Shown piece by piece: positions 18,487 to 27,597 of a stretch of 64,000 bases of DNA. Both the position numbers and the translations under genes were made by a program. The notes below the pieces were generated by a model that worked only from the letters and a program-made list of their open reading frames with translations, had not been told where the DNA came from and did no database searches. Every line of letters begins with the position of its first letter. Position 1 is the first letter of the stretch. The stretch covers positions 1-64,000 of the forward strand of contig NZ_PHGZ01000003.1 of assembly GCF_002795405.1 (NCBI RefSeq). The letters run 5' to 3'. The DNA comes from Caviibacterium pharyngocola. GTDB taxonomy: Bacteria; Pseudomonadota; Gammaproteobacteria; Enterobacterales; Pasteurellaceae.

Positions 18487-19524
18487 ATGAGTAATGGCGA
18501 GTTTGATGTGATTCAACGTTATTTCACCGCCTCGAAACGCCCGCGCCGTAAGGATGTGATTGTGTCCATCGGCGACGATTGCGCTATTACCGAACACAGC
18601 CGAAATCAACGTATTGCGATTACCACCGATACGATGGTGGAAAATACGCATTTCCTCCCGACTATTCGTCCCGCCGATTTGGCTTACAAAGCGGCGGCGA
18701 CGAATTTAAGCGATCTCGCCGCAATGGGCGCGGAACCCGCGTGGTTTTCTCTCGCGTTAACCTTGCCGAAAATCGATTCTCTTTGGCTGGATGAATTCAG
18801 CCAAAGTTTTTTTGAGGTGTTGAATCATTACAACGTCGATTTGATCGGCGGCGATACCACAAAAGGCGCGTTGCACGTTATCACCATTACCGCGCAAGGC
18901 ATTATTCCCAAAGGCAAAGCCTTATGCCGACACAGCGCTAAAGTCGGCGATTGGATTTATATCTCCGGTTCTTTGGGCGACAGCGCGGGCGGTTTAGCGT
19001 TATTGTTGCGGGAAAACGGCGCGACGACCAAAAGTGCGGTGGAAAATGTGTCGATTTCTTCGCTTAATGAATATGATTGTCGCTATTTAATTCAACGTCA
19101 TTTACGCCCGACACCGCGCGTGTTGCTCGGTTTCGAACTTGCGGTATCGTCGCTCGCCAATGCGGCGATTGATATTTCCGACGGGTTTCTCGCCGATTTA
19201 ACCCATATTTTAGAGCGTAGCCAATGCAGTGCGGTAATTCATCTGGAAAAATTGCCGTTGTCCGCATCGCTAATCAAGGTTTTCGGTGCGCAACAAGCGG
19301 AACGATTTGCCTTGACCGGCGGTGAAGATTACGAATTGTGTTTTACGGTTTCGGAACATAATCGCGCCAAATTGGAGCGCGCTTTAATGCATATGGGCGT
19401 GGCTTATACCTGTGTCGGACAAATTCACGGCTTTAACCCGCATCATAAAAAACGCTTGCGTTTTCAGCGCGACGGACAACTGGTGGAATTAGTCGATACC
19501 GCCGGCTTTGATCATTTTCGTTAG
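18487..19524 (+). CDS. thiL: Thiamine-monophosphate kinase
   Basis: 345 residues from the ATG at 18487 (MSNGEFDVIQRYF), which has GAGAGGT 7 bases upstream; an in-frame ATG at 18469 lacks an SD and is not family-like. AIR-synthase-type ATP-binding fold: SIGDDCAI, TTDTMVENTHF, NLSDLAAMGAEP, GGDTTKG, ALTGGEDYELCFT. It phosphorylates thiamine monophosphate to the active diphosphate. It follows nusB, a conserved order in gammaproteobacteria. Confidence 0.94.
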   Translation: MSNGEFDVIQRYFTASKRPRRKDVIVSIGDDCAITEHSRNQRIAITTDTMVENTHFLPTIRPADLAYKAAATNLSDLAAMGAEPAWFSLALTLPKIDSLWLDEFSQSFFEVLNHYNVDLIGGDTTKGALHVITITAQGIIPKGKALCRHSAKVGDWIYISGSLGDSAGGLALLLRENGATTKSAVENVSISSLNEYDCRYLIQRHLRPTPRVLLGFELAVSSLANAAIDISDGFLADLTHILERSQCSAVIHLEKLPLSASLIKVFGAQQAERFALTGGEDYELCFTVSEHNRAKLERALMHMGVAYTCVGQIHGFNPHHKKRLRFQRDGQLVELVDTAGFDHFR

Positions 19525-19532
19525 GAGCTCTT

Positions 19533-20024
19533 ATGCACTCGAAAAATTCGCCTTTATCACGCCTAAGTTTGCGTAACCCGATTCATTTTTGTGCCCTCGG
19601 ATTCGGTTCGGGATTAATGCACCCGGCGCCGGGCACTTGGGGATCGCTGGCGGCAGTCATATTAGGCGCGTTGTTGCAACCTTATCTCTCGCCCGTTTTA
19701 TTTATTATTTTGACCGCACTTTGTTTCGTATTCGGTTGTTATTTTTGCCAAAAAACCGCCGATGATATGGGCGTGCACGATCACGGCGCTATCGTTTGGG
19801 ACGAATTCGTCGGCATTTTTATCGTTCTTGCGGCATTGCCCGATTTTTCTTGGTATTGGTATCTTGCCGCATTCGGGTTATTTCGCTTTTTTGATATTTT
19901 AAAACCTTATCCGATTCGTTATTTCGATCAAAAATTGGAAAACGGATTCGGCATAATGATCGATGACGTGCTGGCGGCGATTTATGCAGTGATTGTTTTG
20001 CGTTTAATCGTGGCATTTGTTTAA
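19533..20024 (+). CDS. pgpA: Phosphatidylglycerophosphatase A
   Basis: 163 residues, an integral membrane protein with four hydrophobic segments. It has the PgpA motif GSGLMHPAPGTWGSLAA and the acidic DDMGVHDHGAIVWDEFVG. It dephosphorylates phosphatidylglycerophosphate to phosphatidylglycerol. AGGAGCTCTT precedes the ATG. It follows thiL by 8 bases and is followed by a LysE-type gene after 2 bases, so it is within an operon. Confidence 0.92.
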   Translation: MHSKNSPLSRLSLRNPIHFCALGFGSGLMHPAPGTWGSLAAVILGALLQPYLSPVLFIILTALCFVFGCYFCQKTADDMGVHDHGAIVWDEFVGIFIVLAALPDFSWYWYLAAFGLFRFFDILKPYPIRYFDQKLENGFGIMIDDVLAAIYAVIVLRLIVAFV

Positions 20025-20026
20025 TT

Positions 20027-20659
20027 ATGTTTACCGTATTACTTGTAAATTTAGCCGGCTTACTTAGTCCCGGCCCTGATTTTTTCTATATCAGTCGCAA
20101 AGCGGCGAGCGATACGCGCAATAATGCTATCGCCGGCGCATTCGGAATCGGCTTGGGCATCTTATTTTGGGCGGCGGTGGTTATTTTCGGATTATCCTTA
20201 ATTAACCGCGCCAATAATTTGATTCAATATGTAATTATGTGCTTGGGCGGCGGCTATTTGGCGTATTGCGGCATTAAAATGTTGCGCGTCACGCAAAATG
20301 CTTTGCTGTCGGCTGGCAAACCATCGCACGCGCGGCGTAATCTCGGACAAGAAATTTTAAAAGGCTTGCTGATTAATTTAAGCAACGTGAAAGTCGTGGT
20401 CTTTTTTACCAGCGTATTATCCGGTTTTATGGCGAATATTGCATCGATTTCGGAAATGATCGCGATCATTTTTCTGCTCTGTTTAGAAACATTCGCTTAT
20501 TTTACCTTGGTCGCTTTTTTGTTTTCACGCACGCCGGTGCGAAATTTTTATGCAAAATATAATCGATATATCGATAACTTTTCCGGCGCCGTGTTCTTAT
20601 TATTCGGCGTGGAATTGATTTACTCGGGCATATCCGCAATCATCAACATCACATCTTAA
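20027..20659 (+). CDS. LysE/RhtB-family amino acid exporter
   Basis: 210 residues with about six membrane helices. It opens with VNLAGLLSPGPDFFYISRKA, the LysE/RhtB signature, then GAFGIGLGILFW and GGGYLAYCGIKMLR. The family exports amino acids such as threonine, homoserine or lysine. The exact substrate cannot be read. It starts 2 bases after pgpA and precedes dapB by 15 bases, so it may be cotranscribed with lysine/diaminopimelate synthesis, but that is only context. Confidence 0.82.
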   Translation: MFTVLLVNLAGLLSPGPDFFYISRKAASDTRNNAIAGAFGIGLGILFWAAVVIFGLSLINRANNLIQYVIMCLGGGYLAYCGIKMLRVTQNALLSAGKPSHARRNLGQEILKGLLINLSNVKVVVFFTSVLSGFMANIASISEMIAIIFLLCLETFAYFTLVAFLFSRTPVRNFYAKYNRYIDNFSGAVFLLFGVELIYSGISAIINITS

Positions 20660-21487
<828 letters not shown>

Positions 21488-21490
21488 TTT

Positions 21491-21739
21491 TTAAAGTTCC
21501 AACTCCAAATCCTGCTCAACCTGACAGCAGCACAGCAGGATTTCATCGGGATTAACAAAGGCAAGGGGCGTTTCTTTATAGGACACCTTGCCTTTTCGCA
21601 TTTTTACCCGACAAGAACCGCAATAACCGGCACGGCATTGGTATTCGTGATGAATACCGTGGCGTTCCAGATTCTCCAATAAAGAAAGCTGATTATGATG
21701 TTCGATCGTCAAATCGGAACGGAGTAAATAAATTTTCAT
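21491..21739 (-). CDS. yfaE: 2Fe-2S ferredoxin-like protein for NrdB cofactor maintenance
   Basis: 82 residues, plant-type ferredoxin fold. The cluster ligands are CRAGYCGSC (C-x4-C-x2-C) and a later Cys in LLCCCQ. YfaE reduces the diferric centre of NrdB and helps restore its tyrosyl radical. In E. coli it directly follows nrdB; here one hydrolase gene lies between them. It is the last gene of the nrd group. Confidence 0.88.
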   Translation of the reverse strand: MKIYLLRSDLTIEHHNQLSLLENLERHGIHHEYQCRAGYCGSCRVKMRKGKVSYKETPLAFVNPDEILLCCCQVEQDLELEL

Positions 21740-21763
21740 TTCGACAAGCCATAAAAAGTGCGG

Positions 21764-22342
21764 TTATTTTTCTTCAAATAATGCGCAAAGTTTCGCTAAA
21801 ACCAGAGGAAATTCATACCAGCCTTGACGATCTAAAAAATGCCCGCCTTGCGGCAAACGAATGTATTCGGCATTTAACAAGCGAGCGAGTTGATCGCTGT
21901 GAGAATGCGCCACCACCGGATCATCACAAGCGGCGATAACTGTCGGCGTGCGGCGAAAAATTTGCGCGAAATGATCGTGCGGCAGTTGTGCGAAAGCCGT
22001 AGCGAACGGCGTGAGTTCGGGTAAATTATCAAGCGGTTGATAAAAGCCAGAAACGAAAATTCCGCCGAGAATCGGGGGCAGATTATGCGTCGAATAGCGA
22101 TCGGCTAAAAAATTTAACGTGGCGATACAACCCAAACTGTGCGCGACAAACAGGGTTTCTTCACTTAATTCGGTATGCGCGGAAAGATAAGCACGCCATT
22201 CCCGTTCGTTCGGCTGTGCGGAATTCGGCATTGCCAAGCTGTCGCAACGAATGTGACGGCGCTGCAATTCTCGGCTTAAATAAGGAAACCAATGGGAATT
22301 CGGTGAGGCGGTATAACCGTGAACGATATAAACTTGTTTCAT
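21764..22342 (-). CDS. RBBP9/YdeN-type alpha/beta hydrolase
   Basis: 192 residues from the internal Met (MKQVYIVHGYTASP); the longer frame has no better SD. Alpha/beta hydrolase fold: oxyanion-side HGYTASPNSHWFPYL, nucleophile Ser in VAHSLGC, and the catalytic His in GGHFLDR near the end. These are marks of the serine hydrolase family that includes human RBBP9 and bacterial YdeN. The substrate is unknown. It lies between nrdB and yfaE, separated from nrdB by a USS-pair hairpin, so it may be only partly cotranscribed. Confidence 0.8.
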   Translation of the reverse strand: MKQVYIVHGYTASPNSHWFPYLSRELQRRHIRCDSLAMPNSAQPNEREWRAYLSAHTELSEETLFVAHSLGCIATLNFLADRYSTHNLPPILGGIFVSGFYQPLDNLPELTPFATAFAQLPHDHFAQIFRRTPTVIAACDDPVVAHSHSDQLARLLNAEYIRLPQGGHFLDRQGWYEFPLVLAKLCALFEEK

Positions 22343-22356
22343 TTTGTCTCGAAAAA

Positions 22357-22387
22357 TCACCGCACTTTATGCGAAAAAGTGCGGTGA
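22357..22387 (-). terminator. USS-pair hairpin after nrdB
   Basis: TCACCGCACTTT / AAAGTGCGGTGA with a 6-base loop, lying 16-46 bases beyond the nrdB stop codon. It may attenuate read-through into the hydrolase and yfaE. Confidence 0.6.
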
Positions 22388-22402
22388 AAAATAAGTCGGT
22401 TT

Positions 22403-23533
22403 TTACAGATCGAAGTCGCCGAAATCGCTGGTATCGACTTTCGAATCGATTTGCCCCACAAGATAAGAACTTACTTCCACTTCTTGCGGCGCTACTTGTA
22501 CATTATCGGAAACCAACCACGCATTGATCCAAGGAATCGGATTGGAACGCGCTTGGAACGGCAACGGCAAGCCGACTGCCTGCATACGGATATTGGTGAT
22601 ATATTCCACATATTGCACCAAAATATCTTTATTCAAACCGATCATCGATCCGTCTTTGAATAAATAATCCGCCCATTGTTTTTCTTGTTCCGCCGCAGCG
22701 ACGAACAAATCATAGGCTTCTTGACGACATTCTTCGGCGATTTCTGCCATTTCCGGATCGTCTTGACCCGCCGCCATAATGTTCAAAATATGTTGCGTGC
22801 CGGTGAGGTGCAAGGCTTCATCGCGGGCGATGAATTTAATGATTTTCGCGTTGCCTTCCATTAATTGGCGTTCGGCAAAGGCGAAAGAGCAGGCGAAAGA
22901 CACGTAGAAACGAATGGCTTCCAAGGCATTTACGCTCATTAAGCATAAATAAAGTTGTTTTTTCAAGTTGCGCAAGTTTACCGCGCATTCTTTGCCGTCA
23001 ACCTGATAAACGCCTTCGCCGTACAAGCCGTAAAGTTGGCTGTCGCGAATTAAATCATCGTAATAAGCAGAAATATCTTTGGCCCGTTTAATGATTTCTT
23101 CGTTGGTCACGATGTCATCAAACACAATGGACGGATCATTGACGATATTGCGGATAATATGGGTGTAAGAACGCGAGTGGATGGTTTCCGAGAACGTCCA
23201 AGTTTCAATCCAAGTTTCCAATTCGGGAATGGACACCAACGGCAACAAAGCCACATTCGGGCTGCGTCCTTGAATGGAATCCAATAACGTTTGATATTTT
23301 AAGTTACTGATAAAAATATGTTTTTCGTGTTCAGGAAGCGCTTGATAGTCGATACGATCTTGCGAAACGTCCACTTCTTCCGGACGCCAGAAGAAAGAAA
23401 GTTGTTTTTCAATCAGTTTTTCAAAGGTTTCGTATTTTTGTTGATCGTAACGCGCGACGTTAACATTCTGACCGAAAAACATCGGTTCTTTTAATTGATC
23501 GTTTTTATGTTGGGAAAAAGTCGTATATGCCAC
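22403..23533 (-). CDS. nrdB: Class Ia ribonucleotide reductase, beta (radical) subunit
   Basis: 376 residues, length as in E. coli. Ferritin-like fold: [24 protein letters not shown] contains the radical tyrosine, and iron ligands are in [15 protein letters not shown] and [15 protein letters not shown]. The C-terminal tail [10 protein letters not shown] docks on NrdA. The start is GTG at 23533 with AAGGA 10 bases upstream. That SD directly follows the stop codon of the inserted SLATT gene (TAAAGGA), so the insertion leaves nrdB translation signals intact. Confidence 0.95.
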   Translation of the reverse strand: MAYTTFSQHKNDQLKEPMFFGQNVNVARYDQQKYETFEKLIEKQLSFFWRPEEVDVSQDRIDYQALPEHEKHIFISNLKYQTLLDSIQGRSPNVALLPLVSIPELETWIETWTFSETIHSRSYTHIIRNIVNDPSIVFDDIVTNEEIIKRAKDISAYYDDLIRDSQLYGLYGEGVYQVDGKECAVNLRNLKKQLYLCLMSVNALEAIRFYVSFACSFAFAERQLMEGNAKIIKFIARDEALHLTGTQHILNIMAAGQDDPEMAEIAEECRQEAYDLFVAAAEQEKQWADYLFKDGSMIGLNKDILVQYVEYITNIRMQAVGLPLPFQARSNPIPWINAWLVSDNVQVAPQEVEVSSYLVGQIDSKVDTSDFGDFDL

Positions 23534-23546
23534 AGCCTATTATCCT

Positions 23547-24140
23547 TTATTTTAAATAATTTACAAAAATTTGTGTTATCCCTAATAAATCAGATAAAAA
23601 AAACACTTCTAATAGAATTAGGATACATGGAATTATATATGGAAAAATGTATAAAAATATAAATTTGCAGAATAGCGCCATTCTATGTAGTCCAGTAATA
23701 GTGTATATATCACTTAAATCTAATTGTGCATAAATATAATCAGCTCGATTATGATTTTCACAAGATTCAACTAATTCATTATATTTTTCCGTGTATTTAT
23801 CTAGTTCATTCATTAGAGCATCATCATTTGTTTTTGCTCTATGAGCCCTTATTTCACGGATTAAATTTTTAATTTTTACGCCACACGAGTCAAGCTCTTT
23901 AGCTCTAACTTCGTATTTAGCTGTCCCAATAATAGTGGAGTAAACTAAAACTGAAACAGCTAAAAATACTTGCACGATATTTAGAGTTTGAGAGCTAAAC
24001 GTTTCTTCTTTTATGATCATACTCAGCATTGGGATTAATATTAATCCTAACGATAGAATAGTTGTTGTTATAAAAGAAATTTTACTAATGAAAAAAATCC
24101 TAGTAGAAGCATTGAATCTACTTTTTGATGTTATCTTCAT
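23547..24140 (-). CDS. SLATT-domain membrane protein inserted in the nrd operon
   Basis: 197 residues. Two N-terminal membrane helices (about 17-42 and 51-73) are followed by a long charged cytoplasmic helical region opening YEVRAKELDSCGVKIKNLI and including YNELVESCENHNRADY; a hydrophobic C-terminal segment lies at about 157-185. The RFNASTR start, the paired helices and the Y..RA..L...C..I..L helix are typical of SLATT proteins, which are predicted pore-forming effectors of conflict systems signalling by nucleotides. DNA here is visibly AT-richer than nrdA and nrdB and holds no uptake sequences, so it looks acquired. It lies in the operon between nrdA (110 bases upstream) and nrdB (13 bases downstream). 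Function in this context is unknown. Confidence 0.7.
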   Translation of the reverse strand: MKITSKSRFNASTRIFFISKISFITTTILSLGLILIPMLSMIIKEETFSSQTLNIVQVFLAVSVLVYSTIIGTAKYEVRAKELDSCGVKIKNLIREIRAHRAKTNDDALMNELDKYTEKYNELVESCENHNRADYIYAQLDLSDIYTITGLHRMALFCKFIFLYIFPYIIPCILILLEVFFLSDLLGITQIFVNYLK

Positions 24141-24225
24141 CGTATTTAGTAATTTGTCTATAGGATCCGATATATATCTCTTTAGGGTTCAGTGAGAATA
24201 TCCAATACCATGATGTTTTTAACAT
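24118..24225 (-). CDS. Possible 35-residue ORF overlapping the SLATT gene start
   Basis: An ATG at 24225 opens a 35-codon frame (MLKTSWYWIFSLNPKEIYIG...) that ends at a TAG 23 bases inside the SLATT gene. It lies in the same AT-rich block. It may be a small leader ORF that couples translation, or the lost N-terminus of a longer SLATT protein: removing one base in the AAAAA run at 24122-24126 would fuse the two frames into one. No similarity is recognised. Confidence 0.3.
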   Translation of the reverse strand: MLKTSWYWIFSLNPKEIYIGSYRQITKYDEDNIKK

Positions 24226-24250
24226 ATCTAAAATTTTTCCATGCCAAACT

Positions 24251-26521
24251 CTAAATTTTACACGCACCGCCTGCGCAGCCGTCGTCCAAATCCTCTTGCG
24301 CGTCTTCCGCGCCGTCACGGGTGTTTTGGTAATAAAGGGTTTTTAAGCCGTATTTATATGCGGTGAGCAAATCTTTTAACAACACTTTCATCGGCACTTT
24401 GCCGTCTTCAAAGCGTTTCGGATCGTAATTCGTGTTGGCGGAAATCGCTTGATCGACAAATTTTTGCATAATGCCCACAAGGTGCAAATATCCGTCGTTG
24501 CTCGGAATATCCCACAGCAATTCATAATTGTCGCTTAAGTTTTCATAATCCGGCACCACTTGTTTCAAAATACCGTCTTTAGAGGCTTTCACGCTAACGT
24601 GTCCGCGCGGCGGCTCGATACCGTTGGTGGCGTTGGAAATTTGCGACGAAGTTTCCGACGGCATTAACGCGGTTAAGGTGGAATTGCGTAAGCCGAAGGT
24701 TTGAATATCTTTGCGTAAGCTTTCCCAATCGTAATGCAACGGTTCGTCGGTTAAACTATCGATATCTTTTTTATAGGTATCGATCGGCAAAATACCTTTA
24801 GCATAAGTGGTTTCGCCGAAATAATCGCACGCGCCGAGTTCTTTCGCCAAATTCATCGAGGCTTTCAATAAATAATATTGAATGGCTTCAAAGGTGCGAT
24901 GCGTTAAATTGTTGGCGCTGCCGTCGGAATAACGCACGCCGTTTTTCGCCAGATAATAGGCATAGTTAATCACGCCGATTCCTAAGGCGCGACGAGCAAG
25001 CGAACTGCGTTTCGCTGCAGCGACAGGGTAGTCTTGATAATCTAATAAGGCGTCTAACGCGCGCACGGCGAGATCCGCGAGATTTTCCAATTCATCCAAA
25101 TCGTCGATTTTGCCCAAGTTGAACGCGGATAGCGTACATAAAGCGATTTCGCCGTTTTCATCGTTAATATGTTCCAATGGTTTGGTCGGTAAGGCGATTT
25201 CCAAACATAAATTGGATTGACGAATCGGCGCCACCGCCGGATCAAACGGCGAATGGGTATTACAGTGATCCACGTTTTGAATATAAATTCGTCCGGTTGA
25301 CGCGCGTTCTTGCATTAATAACGAGAACAATTCCACTGCTTTTACCGTGCGTTTACGAATGTTCGGATCTTGTTCGTATTGTACATAAAGCTGTTCGAAT
25401 TTTTCTTGATCGGCAAAAAACGACGCGTACAGCCCCGGCACATCGGACGGGCTGAATAAGGTAATATCGCCGCCTTTAATCAGACGTTGATACATCAATT
25501 TGTTTAATTGAACGCCGTAATCCATATGACGCACGCGGTTATCTTCCACGCCTCGGTTATTTTTTAACACTAATAGGCTTTCCGCTTCCAAATGCCAAAT
25601 CGGATAATAAACCGTCGCCGCACCACCGCGCACACCGCCTTGCGAGCAGGATTTTACCGCGGTTTGGAAATATTTATAAAACGGAATACAACCGGTATGG
25701 AAAGCCTCGCCGCCGCGAATCGGGCTGCCTAGCGCGCGAATTGCACCGGCATTGACACCGATTCCCGCGCGTTGCGAAACATATTTCACAATCGCCGAGG
25801 CGGTGGCGTTAATGGAATCCAAACTGTCGCCGCATTCGATTAATACGCAAGAACTGAATTGACGCGTCGGCGTGCGCACTCCGGACATAATCGGTGTCGG
25901 CAGAGAAATTTTGAAGGTGGACGTAGCGTCGTAAAAACGGCGAACGTAATCCAAACGGGTTTCCGCCGGATAATTGGAAAATAAACTGGCGGCGACCAAT
26001 AAATATAAGAATTGCGCCGATTCGTAAATTTCGCCGGTAACGCGGTTTTGTACCAAATATTTGCCTTCAAGCTGTTTCACGGCGGCGTAAGAAAAGGTCA
26101 TATCGCGCCAGTGATCCAAAAAGCCGTCCATTTTGTCCCATTCTTCGCGGGAATAATCGGTTAATAACGCCGGATCGTATTTTCCCATTCGAACGAGTTT
26201 TTTGACGTGATCGTATAAACGCGGCGGATCAAAATGTCCGTAAGCTTTTTTACGCAAATGGAACACGGCTAAACGCGCCGCTAAATATTGGTAATCCGGC
26301 GCGTCTTTGCTGATCAAATCCGCTGCCGCTTTAATGATCGTTTCGTGAATGTCCGAAGTGCGAATGCCTTCATAGAATTGAATGTGGGAACGCAATTCTA
26401 CTTGTGAAACGGAGACGTTATCCAGCCCTTCCGCCGCCCAAGTAATGACTCGGTGAATTTTGTCTAAATCGATAGGTTCCGATTTTCCGTCACGTTTAGT
26501 GACCATCAACGCTTTATTCAT
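24251..26521 (-). CDS. nrdA: Class Ia ribonucleotide reductase, alpha (catalytic) subunit
   Basis: 756 residues. An N-terminal ATP-cone (about 5-95) gives dATP control. Active-site cysteines are in FSSCVLIECGDS, SNLCLEI (thiyl radical) and IALCTLSAFN; the C-terminal redox pair is CAGGAC in CAGGACKI. It reduces ribonucleoside diphosphates to deoxy forms with NrdB. It is the first gene of the operon, with paired NrdR boxes upstream. Confidence 0.96.
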   Translation of the reverse strand: MNKALMVTKRDGKSEPIDLDKIHRVITWAAEGLDNVSVSQVELRSHIQFYEGIRTSDIHETIIKAAADLISKDAPDYQYLAARLAVFHLRKKAYGHFDPPRLYDHVKKLVRMGKYDPALLTDYSREEWDKMDGFLDHWRDMTFSYAAVKQLEGKYLVQNRVTGEIYESAQFLYLLVAASLFSNYPAETRLDYVRRFYDATSTFKISLPTPIMSGVRTPTRQFSSCVLIECGDSLDSINATASAIVKYVSQRAGIGVNAGAIRALGSPIRGGEAFHTGCIPFYKYFQTAVKSCSQGGVRGGAATVYYPIWHLEAESLLVLKNNRGVEDNRVRHMDYGVQLNKLMYQRLIKGGDITLFSPSDVPGLYASFFADQEKFEQLYVQYEQDPNIRKRTVKAVELFSLLMQERASTGRIYIQNVDHCNTHSPFDPAVAPIRQSNLCLEIALPTKPLEHINDENGEIALCTLSAFNLGKIDDLDELENLADLAVRALDALLDYQDYPVAAAKRSSLARRALGIGVINYAYYLAKNGVRYSDGSANNLTHRTFEAIQYYLLKASMNLAKELGACDYFGETTYAKGILPIDTYKKDIDSLTDEPLHYDWESLRKDIQTFGLRNSTLTALMPSETSSQISNATNGIEPPRGHVSVKASKDGILKQVVPDYENLSDNYELLWDIPSNDGYLHLVGIMQKFVDQAISANTNYDPKRFEDGKVPMKVLLKDLLTAYKYGLKTLYYQNTRDGAEDAQEDLDDGCAGGACKI

Positions 26522-26555
26522 AGATGATTCCGAACAGTTAATGAGTAATATTAAA

Positions 26556-26602
26556 ACACAATATATAGGTATAATCTTAAAATCCGGTACAAGATAATGT
26601 GT
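26556..26602 (-). promoter_or_regulatory. Pair of NrdR boxes upstream of nrdA
   Basis: Box 1 (26556-26571) is ACACAATATATAGGTA and box 2 (26587-26602) is GTACAAGATAATGTGT. The NrdR consensus is ACACWATATATWGTGT. The two starts are exactly 31 bases apart, the usual three-turn spacing of NrdR pairs. They lie 35-81 bases upstream of the nrdA start, so NrdR repression is likely; nrdR itself is not in this window. Confidence 0.75.
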
Positions 26603-26739
26603 TCTAGAAAAAACTTCAAGAACAAAATTTTACGCGAATAATGTTGACAGGAAATAACTTACTTATAAATAAGAAAAAAATGTGTCGGCGTTAAAATTGT
26701 ATTATTAAAATTTGTGCAGTAGATCAAATTTTGTAATCT

Positions 26740-26753
26740 TTGATCTATATCAG
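26740..26753. promoter_or_regulatory. FNR-like palindrome upstream of nrdA
   Basis: TTGATCTATATCAG matches TTGAT-N4-ATCAA at 9 of 10 positions. It lies about 220 bases from the nrdA start. Its use is uncertain; oxygen control of the aerobic reductase would make sense. Confidence 0.35.
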
Positions 26754-26755
26754 TT

Positions 26756-26796
26756 AAAGTGCGGTAAATTTTTTTCACAAAATTGACCGCACTTTT
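26756..26796 (-). terminator. USS-pair terminator of ycbX
   Basis: AAAGTGCGGT and ACCGCACTTT flank a T-rich loop a few bases beyond the ycbX stop codon, at the end of the dacB-ycbX pair. Confidence 0.6.
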
Positions 26797-26800
26797 AAGC

Positions 26801-27595
26801 CTAGCGATAAGATAAAACTTCAACGGAATCGTGCAGGCGAATAATGCCGTGATTTAATGGAATTAAATTAATACCGAAAAGCGGTTTGCCTTCTTCGTTG
26901 GCATTGATTTTTTTCAAGGTGCGGAAGGGTTCCATTTTTGCATCGATCTCTTTAGTTTGCGGATCACGCGCGGTTAATACGCAGCGTTCGCAAGGTTTAG
27001 TATGCAAAAAGGTGACCTCACCGATACGAATTTTATCCCAAGTTTGTTCGGCAAAAGGCACTTCGCCGTCGATCACGATACTCGGGCGAAAGCGATTAAT
27101 CGTAATGGGACTTGGACAGGCTTGCTGCAGAAAATCGAAAGATTGACGCGTACATAACAAAAGCGGGTAGCCGTCGGCGAAAGAAAGCGGCGTGTCCGGA
27201 TAGCGTTTTATGCGGCGTTGAGAATGTTCGCCGAGCCAACGTAATTGCACCGCGCGTCCTATTTTTTCGCTAAACCAGTGGTTGATTGTTTCCGGTGCGA
27301 CGAAAGCGGCAAACTGATTTCCCCATACTTCACATTCGCTTTGTTGTTGAAAATCTTGATAGCGCACGAAAATTACACTGCCGTCGCGGTGATGAACTTG
27401 CAATCCAAGCGGCACGGGAAAGGCGGCGAAATCGTAAAGCGCGCCGTCTTTGCGCGCGGTGATGAATTTTCCGTCCGGCTCGGTCAGCATAAATTCGCGA
27501 TCAAAATTCAAGCCTTGCGTTTGCACGACGGCTTGTTCGACGCCGTAAGCTTGCGTAGATTTTATCGGGTAAAGATAAATATGTTGTAATTGCAT
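26801..27595 (-). CDS. ycbX: MOSC-domain protein, short YcbX type
   Basis: 264 residues: an N-terminal MOSC beta-barrel (IYLYPIKSTQAYGVEQAVV) and a MOSC domain with the conserved Cys in PCERCVLTARDP that is expected to coordinate molybdenum cofactor or its sulfur. E. coli YcbX carries an extra C-terminal [2Fe-2S] ferredoxin domain; this protein ends before it. YcbX reduces N-hydroxylated base analogues and needs electrons, so here a separate partner would be needed. It starts 2 bases after dacB, so the two are cotranscribed. Confidence 0.85.
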   Translation of the reverse strand: MQLQHIYLYPIKSTQAYGVEQAVVQTQGLNFDREFMLTEPDGKFITARKDGALYDFAAFPVPLGLQVHHRDGSVIFVRYQDFQQQSECEVWGNQFAAFVAPETINHWFSEKIGRAVQLRWLGEHSQRRIKRYPDTPLSFADGYPLLLCTRQSFDFLQQACPSPITINRFRPSIVIDGEVPFAEQTWDKIRIGEVTFLHTKPCERCVLTARDPQTKEIDAKMEPFRTLKKINANEEGKPLFGINLIPLNHGIIRLHDSVEVLSYR

Positions 27596-27597
27596 TG

